From Chitinophaga pinensis (GTDB lineage Bacteria > Bacteroidota > Bacteroidia > UKL13-3): 12,383 bases of DNA. Under the pieces are notes generated by a model. It searched no databases, was not told where the DNA came from, and saw only the letters and a list, made by a program, of their open reading frames with translations. The stretch is from the NCBI GenBank assembly GCA_945876985.1, contig CAMCQX010000015.1:1-12383 (forward strand), written 5' to 3'. Made by a program: the position numbers and the translations under genes. Positions 1 through 6,492 of this stretch are shown here, piece after piece; the first letter of the stretch is position 1; every line of letters begins with the position of its first letter.

Positions 1-758
1 AAGCAGCATTTTAATTTACCACATTGGCCCGAAAGTTTTAACTGATTAATAGATAAATTTTGGTAACGAGCAGCATTGATATGAACCATTTTAAAATCGG
101 TGAGCCAAGTACTGCAGCAAAGTTCTCGTCCGCAACTACCAATGGCACCGAGCCTTGCCGCTTCTTGGCGATAACCAATTTGTTTCATTTCCACACGAAC
201 TTTGAATTCATCGGCCAATTTTTTTATCAATTCTCTAAAATCAACCCTGTCTTCGGCCGTGTAATAAAAAATAGCTTTTCGCTTATCTCCTTGGTATTCT
301 ACATCGCTTAATTTCATGTTTAAGCCTAACTCCAAAGCATGCGTTCTGGCCTTAAACATGGTAGGAATTTCTAGTTCTTTATTTTCCTTGTGCTTTGCAA
401 TATCAGTGTCGTTTGCTCTACGAATAATTTTACGAATATGCGTACTTTCGGGAGTTAAGCCTACTTTCTTTAATTGTAGTTTTACTAATTCTCCTTTTAA
501 ATTTACTTTACCAAAATCATACCCATTTTCTAATTCTACAATTACAAAATCGCCATTGGTTATATCCAAATTATTATTCCTAAAGTACTCTTTTCTTGTA
601 CCTTTAAAACTTACTTCTACTACATCAAAAGGCTTGGTGTGAGGTGGCATTACCAAATCACTTAACCAATCGTATGTATTTAATTTATTGCAGCCACCAG
701 TGCTACACCCTCCGCTTGAGCAGCCACCAGTGCTACATCCTCCGCTTGAACATCCCAT
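1..758 (-). CDS. ricT: PSP1-domain RicT/YaaT-like protein, 3' end cut by window edge
   Basis: The frame opens at an ATG at 756-758 and stays open to the left edge, giving 252 codons without a stop, so the C-terminus is missing. Seen: a Cys/Gly/Ser-rich head (residues 2-23, five Cys), then NKLNTYDWLSDL, a PSP1-type core, and two cysteine clusters near the end, IGSCGRELCCSTW and SGQCGKLKCCL. These clusters are the signature of the PSP1/YaaT family. Known: B. subtilis RicT (YaaT) forms a complex with RicA and RicF that carries [4Fe-4S] clusters and helps RNase Y mature mRNA. Bacteroidota homologues usually lack obvious RicA/RicF partners, so their role is less clear. It follows holB on the same strand after a 110-bp gap, the same neighbour order as in Bacillus. 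Family assignment is firm; the molecular function here is inferred. Confidence 0.9.
   Translation of the reverse strand, partial: MGCSSGGCSTGGCSSGGCSTGGCNKLNTYDWLSDLVMPPHTKPFDVVEVSFKGTRKEYFRNNNLDITNGDFVIVELENGYDFGKVNLKGELVKLQLKKVGLTPESTHIRKIIRRANDTDIAKHKENKELEIPTMFKARTHALELGLNMKLSDVEYQGDKRKAIFYYTAEDRVDFRELIKKLADEFKVRVEMKQIGYRQEAARLGAIGSCGRELCCSTWLTDFKMVHINAARYQNLSINQLKLSGQCGKLKCC
691..750 (-). repeat. 30-bp tandem duplication encoding CSSGGCSTGG units
   Basis: Positions 691-720 and 721-750 are two direct copies of a 30-bp unit differing at two bases (708/738 and 720/750). Both differences are silent: a GGG/GGA glycine and a TGC/TGT cysteine. Each unit encodes ten residues made of two near-identical five-residue halves (CSSGG and CSTGG). 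The array forms the N-terminal cysteine-rich head of the ricT-like gene. Confidence 0.92.
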
Positions 759-807
759 TTATTATTTATATGTTTTAAATAATTGAACTTTAAAAAAATT
801 AGTTTTA

Positions 808-835
808 GGGTATTATTTTACAACCATAAAAACCC
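808..835 (-). other. Weak hairpin between holB and ricT
   Basis: In the 110-bp gap between holB and ricT, 808-811 (GGGT) can pair with 832-835 (ACCC), and 816-820 with 827-831, leaving a 4-nt bulge and a 6-nt loop. Read on the minus strand, a run of seven T follows about nine bases later. It could act as a weak or partial terminator or attenuator between the two genes. The stem is short and A/T-rich, so chance is possible. Confidence 0.25.
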
Positions 836-868
836 GAATTTATATTACAAATATTGCTATTAAATACG

Positions 869-2011
869 TTATTTTTTAATAGTTGCTATTTGTAATTGTT
901 TGCCAATATACATAGAAAGATTTAAATACATAATTTTTACACTTGCATTTCGCTCCACATGGAAAATTGCTTCGTCAATAGCGGTGGTTATCAATGCTAA
1001 ATTATTTGGTGTAAAAACCACACTGAATTGATTTAAAAAAGCCAACTCTTCCGCTGAATTTTTGCGTAATGATGGATGACCAAATTTGTATATAAATGCA
1101 GAACGAATCATTTGACTGCTATATGTTAAAAAACTTTTTACTTGCTCGCGCCCAACCGTTGAAAGCTTTTCTATTAGTAATGTTAACTCATCCGGCTGAC
1201 CAACTTTAATATCTTTTTTGTAGGCAAATGACTTTCGCATCCAATCAATAAATAAGTTCAAATAATCGCCATGTTCAATGTTTATTAAACTCAATGCTAA
1301 GTTATAATTTCCGCTTACTAACCTTGCTATTGCTTGCGCTTTATTGCTTTCTATTTGATGGTTTTGAACTAAATTATTTACAATATCATCATCTAAAACT
1401 TGTGGAACTTTTATTAGTTGTGCTCTTGATAAAATGGTAGCTATTACTTTTTCACTATCATTGGCCACTAAAATAATCAAAGTGTTTTCAGGTGGTTCTT
1501 CCAAAAGTTTTAAAATAATATTGCCTTCAGTTTTCATGTATTCAGGCATCCAAATAATTAAAGTTTTAAATTTTGCTTCGTAGGCTTTTAGGCTTAATTT
1601 TCTTATGATATCTCTACATTCTTCAGCCGTTATATTTCCTTGTTTATTACCAGCATTATCTAACTGACAAATCCAATCAAAATCGTTCATGTAAGGATTT
1701 TCGAGAAGTGCTTCTCTAAATTCCGACAATACATCAATGCATAATTTGGTTGGTGATATAGTGGGAAATGTAAAATGTAAATCGGGATGAATGTATTTTT
1801 GATATTTTACACAACTAGAACAAGTTCCGCAACTATCGGTTTCGGTTTGATTTAAACAATTTATATATTGTGCATACGCAATTGCCAAAGCTAAATTTCC
1901 ACTTCCTTCTGCTCCTAAAAACAGTTGCGCATGGCTAATGCGCCCGTCTTTGGTGGTTTGTATTAGTTTGTTTATTAGGGTTTTTTGACCTACAATATTT
2001 TTAAATTGCAT
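869..2011 (-). CDS. holB: DNA polymerase III delta' subunit
   Basis: 380 aa, the clamp-loader delta' subunit, which works with delta and tau/gamma to load the sliding clamp at the replication fork. Seen: an N-terminal AAA+ core beginning with the delta'-like QFKNIVGQ; a degenerate Walker A, GAEGSGNL (about 33-40), in which the usual Lys is Asn; a four-cysteine zinc module (C52, C61, C64, C67) followed by HPDLHF; LLEEPPENT (about 169-177); and SRAQ (195-198), corresponding to the SRC motif with arginine finger R196 kept and Cys replaced by Ala. The loss of the ATP-binding lysine fits known delta' subunits, which do not hydrolyse ATP. The C-terminal 180 residues are the less conserved collar region. 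It is divergent from ltaE across a 167-bp gap and precedes ricT. The start at 2011 is supported by the conserved QFKNIVGQ immediately after Met. Confidence 0.93.
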   Translation of the reverse strand: MQFKNIVGQKTLINKLIQTTKDGRISHAQLFLGAEGSGNLALAIAYAQYINCLNQTETDSCGTCSSCVKYQKYIHPDLHFTFPTISPTKLCIDVLSEFREALLENPYMNDFDWICQLDNAGNKQGNITAEECRDIIRKLSLKAYEAKFKTLIIWMPEYMKTEGNIILKLLEEPPENTLIILVANDSEKVIATILSRAQLIKVPQVLDDDIVNNLVQNHQIESNKAQAIARLVSGNYNLALSLINIEHGDYLNLFIDWMRKSFAYKKDIKVGQPDELTLLIEKLSTVGREQVKSFLTYSSQMIRSAFIYKFGHPSLRKNSAEELAFLNQFSVVFTPNNLALITTAIDEAIFHVERNASVKIMYLNLSMYIGKQLQIATIKK

Positions 2012-2053
2012 GATGGCAAATAACTAAAAAAAAATGAGCAAAGCAAAGCACTA

Positions 2054-2085
2054 TTTTGTAAGAAATAATTTTTTAAATTGGTTTG
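2054..2085 (+). promoter_or_regulatory. Candidate Bacteroidota promoter for ltaE
   Basis: TTTTG at 2054-2058 and TTGGTTTG at 2078-2085 are separated by 19 bp. The second box matches the -7 consensus TAnnTTTG at all but one defined position (T for A). The spacing equals that of the better promoter upstream of citrate synthase. It would give a leader of roughly 85-90 nt before ltaE. Imperfect match in A/T-rich DNA, so tentative. Confidence 0.4.
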
Positions 2086-2178
2086 CTTACTCAAAATTTA
2101 TGCGAATAATTAGGAATTTAATTTTACCAAATTCATAAAAAATAATTTAATTGCTATGCAATAAATAAGCAATTAAAA

Positions 2179-3219
2179 ATGATAGATTTAAGAAGCGATA
2201 CAGTTACCCAACCAAGCGCAGCTATGCTTAACGCCATGATGGAAGCAAAAGTTGGTGATGATGTTTTTGGTGAAGATCCTACTGTAAACGAATTGCAAAA
2301 CTTTGCAGCCGATATGTTTGGAATGGAAGCAGCCTTATATTGTGCCAGTGGAACCATGACTAATCAAATTGCCATTAAATTGCATACGCAACCCAGCGAT
2401 GAAGTAATTTGCCATAAACTTTCGCATGTTTATTTATACGAAGGTGGTGGAATTGGCTCTAATTCGGGATGTTCTACTCGCTTATTAGAAGGTAATTATG
2501 GAAGATTTACTGCTGAACAAGTTCAAGAAAACATCAACGATAAAAACAATATTCATTTTCCAATTAGCAAATTAGTTTGCATTGAAAACACAGTAAATAA
2601 AGGTGGTGGCGTATGTTGGGACATTGATGAAATGATAAAAATAAAAGCCGTTTGTGAAAATAACGAAATGGCTTTACACTTAGATGGTGCAAGAATTTTT
2701 AATGCGTTAGTTGCCAAAAACCAATCTGCTTTAAAATACGGCCAATTATTTGATACCATTTCTATTTGTTTGAGTAAAGGGCTTGGTGCTCCGATTGGTT
2801 CATTGTTGCTTGGCAGCAAAAAAAATATTACAAAAGCTACCAGAATTAGAAAAGTGATGGGCGGTGGAATGCGTCAAGCAGGCTTTATAGCAGCTGCAGG
2901 TTTGTATGCTTTGCAAAATAATATTGATAGGTTAACCATAGACCATGAACGAGCAATTATTTTAGCAAATGTTTTACAAACGTGCGACTTTGTGGAAAGT
3001 ATTTATCCGGTTGAAACCAATATTGTAATATTTAAAATAAATCCAAATCAATTAAGCACGAGTCATTTTATTGAATTTTTAAGAAACAATGAAATAAATG
3101 CAGTAAGTATGGGTAATAATTTGATTAGATTTGTGTTACATTTGAATATAACTGAAACTGAATTTGAATTTTTAATAAATAAAATAAAACAAATAAACAT
3201 AAACAGTCCAATTCTTTGA
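2179..3219 (+). CDS. ltaE: Low-specificity L-threonine aldolase
   Basis: 346 aa, about the family's usual length. A PLP-dependent fold-type I enzyme of the cytoplasm that cleaves L-threonine or L-allo-threonine to glycine and acetaldehyde, feeding glycine and one-carbon metabolism. Seen: the family-typical N-terminus [28 protein letters not shown] (about 25-40); SGTMTNQIA (about 57-65), the phosphate-binding region; H83 in [10 protein letters not shown], equivalent to the histidine that stacks on PLP; HLDGAR (167-172) with D169 and R172; and the Schiff-base lysine K200 in [21 protein letters not shown] (227-235) is also conserved. No key residue is missing. The ATG at 2179 sits directly before the conserved start. 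Related beta-eliminating lyases share the fold, but this set of motifs is specific to the aldolase group. A small secreted-protein gene follows 35 bp downstream. Confidence 0.96.
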   Translation: MIDLRSDTVTQPSAAMLNAMMEAKVGDDVFGEDPTVNELQNFAADMFGMEAALYCASGTMTNQIAIKLHTQPSDEVICHKLSHVYLYEGGGIGSNSGCSTRLLEGNYGRFTAEQVQENINDKNNIHFPISKLVCIENTVNKGGGVCWDIDEMIKIKAVCENNEMALHLDGARIFNALVAKNQSALKYGQLFDTISICLSKGLGAPIGSLLLGSKKNITKATRIRKVMGGGMRQAGFIAAAGLYALQNNIDRLTIDHERAIILANVLQTCDFVESIYPVETNIVIFKINPNQLSTSHFIEFLRNNEINAVSMGNNLIRFVLHLNITETEFEFLINKIKQININSPIL

Positions 3220-3254
3220 TTTTAAAAAACTATTTAGCATATTCGCCCTCCTTT

Positions 3255-3668
3255 ATGAAAAAAATAATCCTATTAATTACCATATTCTCCTTAGCCTTTA
3301 TTTACAGTGAAGCACAAACTAGAAGAAAAGCCGTTGCTAAAGGTTACGATGCCATTTATCCGTTTATAAGAGGAAAAGCAAAAGTTCTAAAAAATGGAAA
3401 ACTTGGGTTTATAAACATGGAAGGTGAAGAATTTATTCCTTGCAAATACGAAGAAATATTTCCGTTTGAAGGCGGCAGAGCAAAAGTACTAAGAGAAGCA
3501 AAATACGGCTTTATCAATGAACAAGGAGAGGAAGTAATTGAATGTAAATTCAGTTTTATTGGTCCTTTTAAAAACGGAAGAGCTTTAGTAAGATTGAATG
3601 GTAAACTTGAAGTTATAGATACTGAAGGTACTGTAATTACCGAGGGAAATCATGGTGCTACACAGTAA
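3255..3668 (+). CDS. Small secreted WG-repeat protein
   Basis: 137 aa from the ATG at 3255. An in-frame TTG at 3216 would add 13 residues and overlap the ltaE stop; I prefer the ATG because it gives a clean signal peptide: MKK, a hydrophobic stretch at about 4-17, and likely cleavage near SEA/QT (about 20/21). The mature part holds three WG-type repeats (about 31-65, 66-99, 100-132), each with a pattern like YxxIxPFxxGxAxVxxxGKxGFIxxxGEExI. Two cysteines (C63, C97) fall at equivalent positions in repeats 1 and 2. The third repeat is degenerate (GKLEVIDTEG). WG repeats are widespread beta-rich modules in Bacteroidota with no agreed biochemical function; a periplasmic or surface binding role is only a guess. 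It lies 35 bp after ltaE and may be cotranscribed with it. Confidence 0.82.
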   Translation: MKKIILLITIFSLAFIYSEAQTRRKAVAKGYDAIYPFIRGKAKVLKNGKLGFINMEGEEFIPCKYEEIFPFEGGRAKVLREAKYGFINEQGEEVIECKFSFIGPFKNGRALVRLNGKLEVIDTEGTVITEGNHGATQ

Positions 3669-3713
3669 ATTTTATAATCCTCGTCACAAAACATAAATAT
3701 TCGATTAGTTTTT

Positions 3714-3743
3714 TTGCATCAATCAAAACAATAACTAATTTTG
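3714..3743 (+). promoter_or_regulatory. Bacteroidota-type promoter for citrate synthase
   Basis: A -33 TTG (3714-3716, at the end of a T-run) and a perfect -7 TAATTTTG (3736-3743, consensus TAnnTTTG) are separated by 19 bp, within the spacing known for the primary sigma factor of Bacteroidota. The expected start is near 3750, giving a leader of about 43 nt before the ATG at 3793. This is the clearest promoter in the window. Confidence 0.72.
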
Positions 3744-3760
3744 AACAGTTAAAAAAAGAT

Positions 3761-3775
3761 AACTGCAAAGCAGTT
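3761..3775 (+). other. Short hairpin in the citrate synthase leader
   Basis: AACTGC (3761-3766) and GCAGTT (3770-3775) are perfect inverted arms around a 3-nt AAA loop, inside the predicted leader and 17 bp before the start codon. It could influence translation or RNA stability, but a six-bp stem may be chance. Confidence 0.3.
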
Positions 3776-3792
3776 TATACTACAATATAAAA

Positions 3793-5109
3793 ATGAGTAA
3801 TTTAAAGACAAAATTTGCTGAAAAAGCATTACCCTTAGCAGAAGAAATTAGAAACTTTGTAAAAGAAAATGGTGACGTTATATTAGAAAGTTGTACCGTT
3901 GAAGATGTTTATCATGGACAAAAAGGTATCATTGGATTATTAACCGAAACTTCTTTATTAGATGCAAATGAAGGAATTCGTTTTAGAGGTTATACCATAC
4001 CAGAATTAAGAGAATTATTACCAAAAGTTCCAGGCGGAACAGAGCCCCTTCCTGAAGGATTATTTTATTTAATGCTTATTGGTGAGTTACCAACTTACGA
4101 AGATGTATTAGCTATTCAAGCAAATTGGGCAGCAAGAGCAAATGTTCCCACTCACGTATTCGCTGCATTAGATGCAATGCCAATAACAACGCATCCTATG
4201 ACTCAGTTTGCAATTGCAATCAATGCATTACAAACAGATTCGGTATTTGCAAAAGCTTACAAAGAAGGAATCAATAAAAAAGATTATTGGGATTATACTT
4301 ATGAAGACGTTTGTACTTTATTAGCACGTATTCCTATAGTAGCAGCATATATTTATAGAAGAACATATAAAAACAGTGACCATATAGCATCAGATCCAAA
4401 ATTAGATTGGGCAGCAAATTTTGCTCACATGTTAGGTTATGATCAGAATGAATTTTACAAATTAATGCGTTTGTATTTAGTTATTCATGCCGACCATGAA
4501 GGTGGAAATGTTTCGGCTCATACTACACATTTGGTGGGTTCTACATTAGCAGATCCATATTTAAGTTTTGCAGCTTCTATGAATGGCCTTGCTGGGCCAT
4601 TACACGGATTAGCAAACCAAGAAGTAGTGCGTTGGATTAAAGACATGCAACAAGAAATTGGAGAAGATCCAAATGAAGAACAAATTGCATCTTATATTCA
4701 ACAAACATTAACAAACGGAAAAGTTGTTCCAGGTTATGGACATGCAGTATTACGCAAAACTGATCCAAGATTTACAGCTCAACAAGAATTTGCAAAAACT
4801 TATATGCCAGATGACAAATTGGTAAATATAGTTTGGAAAATATATAAAGTAGCTCCGCCAATATTAGAAAATACTGGTAAAATTAAAAATCCTTGGCCAA
4901 ATGTAGATGCACATTCAGGCGCATTATTATTACATTATGGTTTTGCAGAATACGAATTCTACACTGTTTTATTTGGCGTAAGTAGGGCTTTAGGAGTAAT
5001 GGCTTCATTACTTTGGGATAGGGCTTTAGGATTACCTTTAGAAAGACCAAAATCGGTAACTTACGAATGGTTAAAAGCTACAGTAGCAGCTAAAAAAGCA
5101 GCTATTTAG
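3793..5109 (+). CDS. gltA: Citrate synthase, eukaryotic-like type
   Basis: 438 aa. Condenses acetyl-CoA and oxaloacetate to citrate, the entry step of the TCA cycle, in the cytoplasm. Seen: ETSLLDANEGIRFRGYTIPEL (about 52-72), LPEGLFYLMLIGELP (86-100), HADHEGGNVS (232-241), NGLAGPLHGLANQE (264-277) with H271, VPGYGHAVLRKTDPRF (312-327) with H317, and WPNVDAHSGALL (368-379) with D372. H271, H317 and D372 line up with the pig-heart catalytic triad H274, H320 and D375; H235 matches the oxaloacetate-binding H238. The length and PGYGHAVLRKTDPR motif place it with the dimeric, mitochondrial-like type rather than the hexameric NADH-inhibited E. coli type, as is usual in Bacteroidota. It has its own promoter, a short leader hairpin and a strong terminator immediately after the TAG stop, so it is probably monocistronic. 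Confidence 0.97.
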   Translation: MSNLKTKFAEKALPLAEEIRNFVKENGDVILESCTVEDVYHGQKGIIGLLTETSLLDANEGIRFRGYTIPELRELLPKVPGGTEPLPEGLFYLMLIGELPTYEDVLAIQANWAARANVPTHVFAALDAMPITTHPMTQFAIAINALQTDSVFAKAYKEGINKKDYWDYTYEDVCTLLARIPIVAAYIYRRTYKNSDHIASDPKLDWAANFAHMLGYDQNEFYKLMRLYLVIHADHEGGNVSAHTTHLVGSTLADPYLSFAASMNGLAGPLHGLANQEVVRWIKDMQQEIGEDPNEEQIASYIQQTLTNGKVVPGYGHAVLRKTDPRFTAQQEFAKTYMPDDKLVNIVWKIYKVAPPILENTGKIKNPWPNVDAHSGALLLHYGFAEYEFYTVLFGVSRALGVMASLLWDRALGLPLERPKSVTYEWLKATVAAKKAAI

Positions 5110-5172
5110 AATACTTTAAACTAAAAAAGCCTCATTCTGATTTAGAATGAGGCTTTTTTAGTTTAAAGTATT
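5110..5172. terminator. Bidirectional intrinsic terminator, perfect 29-bp stem
   Basis: Arms 5110-5138 and 5144-5172 are perfectly complementary over 29 bp with a 5-nt GATTT loop. The core GCCTCATTCT/AGAATGAGGC stem is flanked by six A on one side and six T on the other, so either strand gives a G/C-containing hairpin followed by a U-tract. It starts at the base after the citrate synthase stop and ends 7 bp before the stop of the convergent membrane-protein gene, so it serves both. Confidence 0.93.
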
Positions 5173-5179
5173 TTGGAAA

Positions 5180-5998
5180 TTAGTTTTCGTTTCTATTTCT
5201 AATAGCTAAAGGGAAAGCTAATTTAGGAATAAAATTAGCTAAAGTAGCTACAAGTGAGTACATGTAATTATAAACTGAAAGGCTAACATATAAAACAGCT
5301 AAGCCTGCAATTACATTCACAAATGAACTAGCAACTATAACCATATCTGATGCATACCAAATAAAATCGTTGCCAAAAGATTGACTTGCATTTAATTTAA
5401 ATGCTGTAAATGATTGCAAAGCATTAGCTATTATGTCAAGTCTTAGCGTAACTAAAATATTAGATAAAGTACTAATTGGAAAAGCATATAAACCTCCCAA
5501 AATTTCTAATGAAGGATTGCTTGAAGAAGATAAAAGTAAATCAGAATCTAATAAAAAACATAATGATAAATTTACTGAATAAATAATTCCAAGAACTGCC
5601 ATTACTTCACCAAAAATTCTAATGTTAGTAGTAACAAAATCTTTAAAAATAAACTCAATCATTCCATTATGTGAACCACCAAGATTTTCTCCTTTTGATT
5701 TAATAATGTGTGCAATTGGAAAAGCAGAATAAGCCATTAAAATCAATGTAACTACACTTCCAAGGTAACCAATAACGGTAACTGAGGGATTTCCAAAATG
5801 TGCTAAAGCTGCATTTAACACACCCCATTCCATTGTTAGAAATACAACCAAAGCTGCAACCTGATAAATTAATTTAACATAACTGCGAATTCCATCTTGT
5901 GAATCAAAAGAATCAATTGTTGAATTCAATTTTGCATTTAATACTTTTTGATTCACCATTTGGGGGAAATCAATAATTTGATTAAAAATTTGTTTCAT
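5180..5998 (-). CDS. Unrecognised multi-pass membrane protein
   Basis: 272 aa; I do not recognise the family. Seen: a soluble, amphipathic N-terminal stretch of about 40 residues (MKQIFNQIIDFPQMVNQKVL onward), then hydrophobic segments near 43-63, 74-98, 128-150, 165-183 and 217-250, giving about four or five membrane spans. A loop at about 100-125 contains KGENLGGSHNGMIEF; a second loop has a run of serines (157-160). The tail after about 255 is short and ends in Arg/Asn-rich residues (RNRNEN). There is no signal-peptide cleavage pattern and no catalytic motif I can name. It is convergent with citrate synthase, sharing its terminator, and is preceded by a leader of about 130 nt with a good -7 box and possible RNA structure. 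The coding frame is convincing from length and composition; the function is unknown. Confidence 0.8.
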   Translation of the reverse strand: MKQIFNQIIDFPQMVNQKVLNAKLNSTIDSFDSQDGIRSYVKLIYQVAALVVFLTMEWGVLNAALAHFGNPSVTVIGYLGSVVTLILMAYSAFPIAHIIKSKGENLGGSHNGMIEFIFKDFVTTNIRIFGEVMAVLGIIYSVNLSLCFLLDSDLLLSSSSNPSLEILGGLYAFPISTLSNILVTLRLDIIANALQSFTAFKLNASQSFGNDFIWYASDMVIVASSFVNVIAGLAVLYVSLSVYNYMYSLVATLANFIPKLAFPLAIRNRNEN

Positions 5999-6022
5999 GG
6001 TTTGTTGTTTTTAAGTTTTCTT

Positions 6023-6080
6023 ACTCTTATGGCTTTTCAGATATCGCCCCGTTTTTAAAGAGTTCTCTGGACTACTCTTT
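6023..6080 (-). promoter_or_regulatory. Candidate structured leader with alternative pairings
   Basis: On the minus strand, AAAGAGT (6074-6080) can pair with ACTCTTT (6057-6063) around a 10-nt loop. ACTCTT of the same segment can instead pair with a second AAGAGT (6023-6028) downstream. Between them lies the most G/C-rich patch of the gap, CGGGGCGATATC (about 6040-6051). Two mutually exclusive hairpins in a leader ahead of a membrane protein resemble an attenuator or riboswitch layout. I match it to no known class; the stems are short. Confidence 0.35.
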
Positions 6081-6138
6081 TATTTTATTTGAGGTAAAAA
6101 TATTTTATTGTTAAATGATTAATATTATTTTGTTAACA

Positions 6139-6146
6139 CAAATCTA
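6139..6146 (-). promoter_or_regulatory. Candidate -7 box for the membrane-protein gene
   Basis: Minus-strand TAGATTTG is a perfect match to the Bacteroidota -7 consensus TAnnTTTG. No clear TTG lies 19-21 bp upstream; the nearest is ATG-like at 6168-6170. A start near 6132 would give a leader of about 130 nt. A palindrome TGTTAACA (6131-6138) overlaps the predicted start point. Confidence 0.45.
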
Positions 6147-6253
6147 TTTTTTTTGGTACATAAAATACATGAATATGAATTAACTTGTGCACTAATTTAT
6201 AATTTTAATCAAAAAAAAGAGGGTGTATTAAAAATTTAAGAAGCAAATTATCA

Positions 6254-6290
6254 TTTATTTAATTATTTTCAATGAAAATGATTAAATAAA
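6254..6290. repeat. 17-bp inverted repeat
   Basis: Arms 6254-6270 and 6274-6290 are complementary at 16 of 17 positions around a 3-nt AAT loop; the single mismatch becomes a G-U pair in one of the two RNA senses. It is nearly all A/T and lies about 200 bp past the truA stop, so it may be a processing or termination structure, or simply low-complexity sequence. Confidence 0.5.
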
Positions 6291-6393
6291 ATTTGAAAGG
6301 AATTTATTAGTAATTAATAGGGTTTAACCAATTAAATTTAGATCATTTAAAATGGGAAAAACATGTTTTAAGAAGAAAAAGAAAAAGCATGAA

Positions 6394-6453
6394 ATTAAAA
6401 TTTAAAATGTTAATAATTCTTAAATTTTAATAGTCTATGTAGCTAAAATTTAA
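6394..6453. repeat. Triple A/T inverted-repeat cluster downstream of truA
   Basis: ATTAAAATTTAA (6394-6405) and TTAAATTTTAAT (6420-6431) are perfect 12-bp inverted arms. TAAAATTTAA (6444-6453) is a further copy of the first arm that can pair with the middle one over 10 bp. The middle segment can therefore pair on either side. It begins about 40 bp past the truA stop and could end truA transcription, although there is no G/C clamp. Confidence 0.4.
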
Positions 6454-6492
6454 ATAAATACGAGGAATTGATACTGAAATTAAAAATCAAAG

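Larger units (their letters stand above)
5999..6492. other. 494-bp AT-rich intergenic region
   Basis: Lies between truA and the orphan membrane-protein gene, both on the minus strand. Its left part holds that gene's probable promoter and structured leader (about 5999-6146). The right part (about 6180-6490) is very A/T-rich and holds two inverted-repeat clusters and a possible 17-codon plus-strand ORF at 6352-6405. No tRNA, riboswitch class or protein-coding gene of normal size is recognisable. Confidence 0.7.

Noticed and set aside
33..39. Loss of Walker A lysine in holB (residues 33-40) as evidence of a broken gene; start and end here are residue numbers, not bases
   Set aside because: Delta' subunits commonly lack a working ATP site; the frame is full length and other motifs are intact.
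60..642. Two plus-strand open frames of 83 and 108 codons
   Set aside because: They lie antisense to the ricT-like gene, whose minus-strand frame has clear family motifs; their translations look like shadow composition.
691..750. Possible start of a CRISPR-like array because of the direct 30-bp copies
   Set aside because: The copies are directly adjacent with no spacer and encode an in-frame cysteine-rich peptide.
2154..2819. Minus-strand frames of 67 and 88 codons
   Set aside because: Both overlap the well-supported threonine aldolase on the other strand and have no recognisable features.
6023..6080. Match to a known riboswitch class
   Set aside because: Compared from memory with preQ1, purine, fluoride, ZTP and SAM consensus elements; none of their conserved cores is present, so only an unnamed structured leader is claimed.
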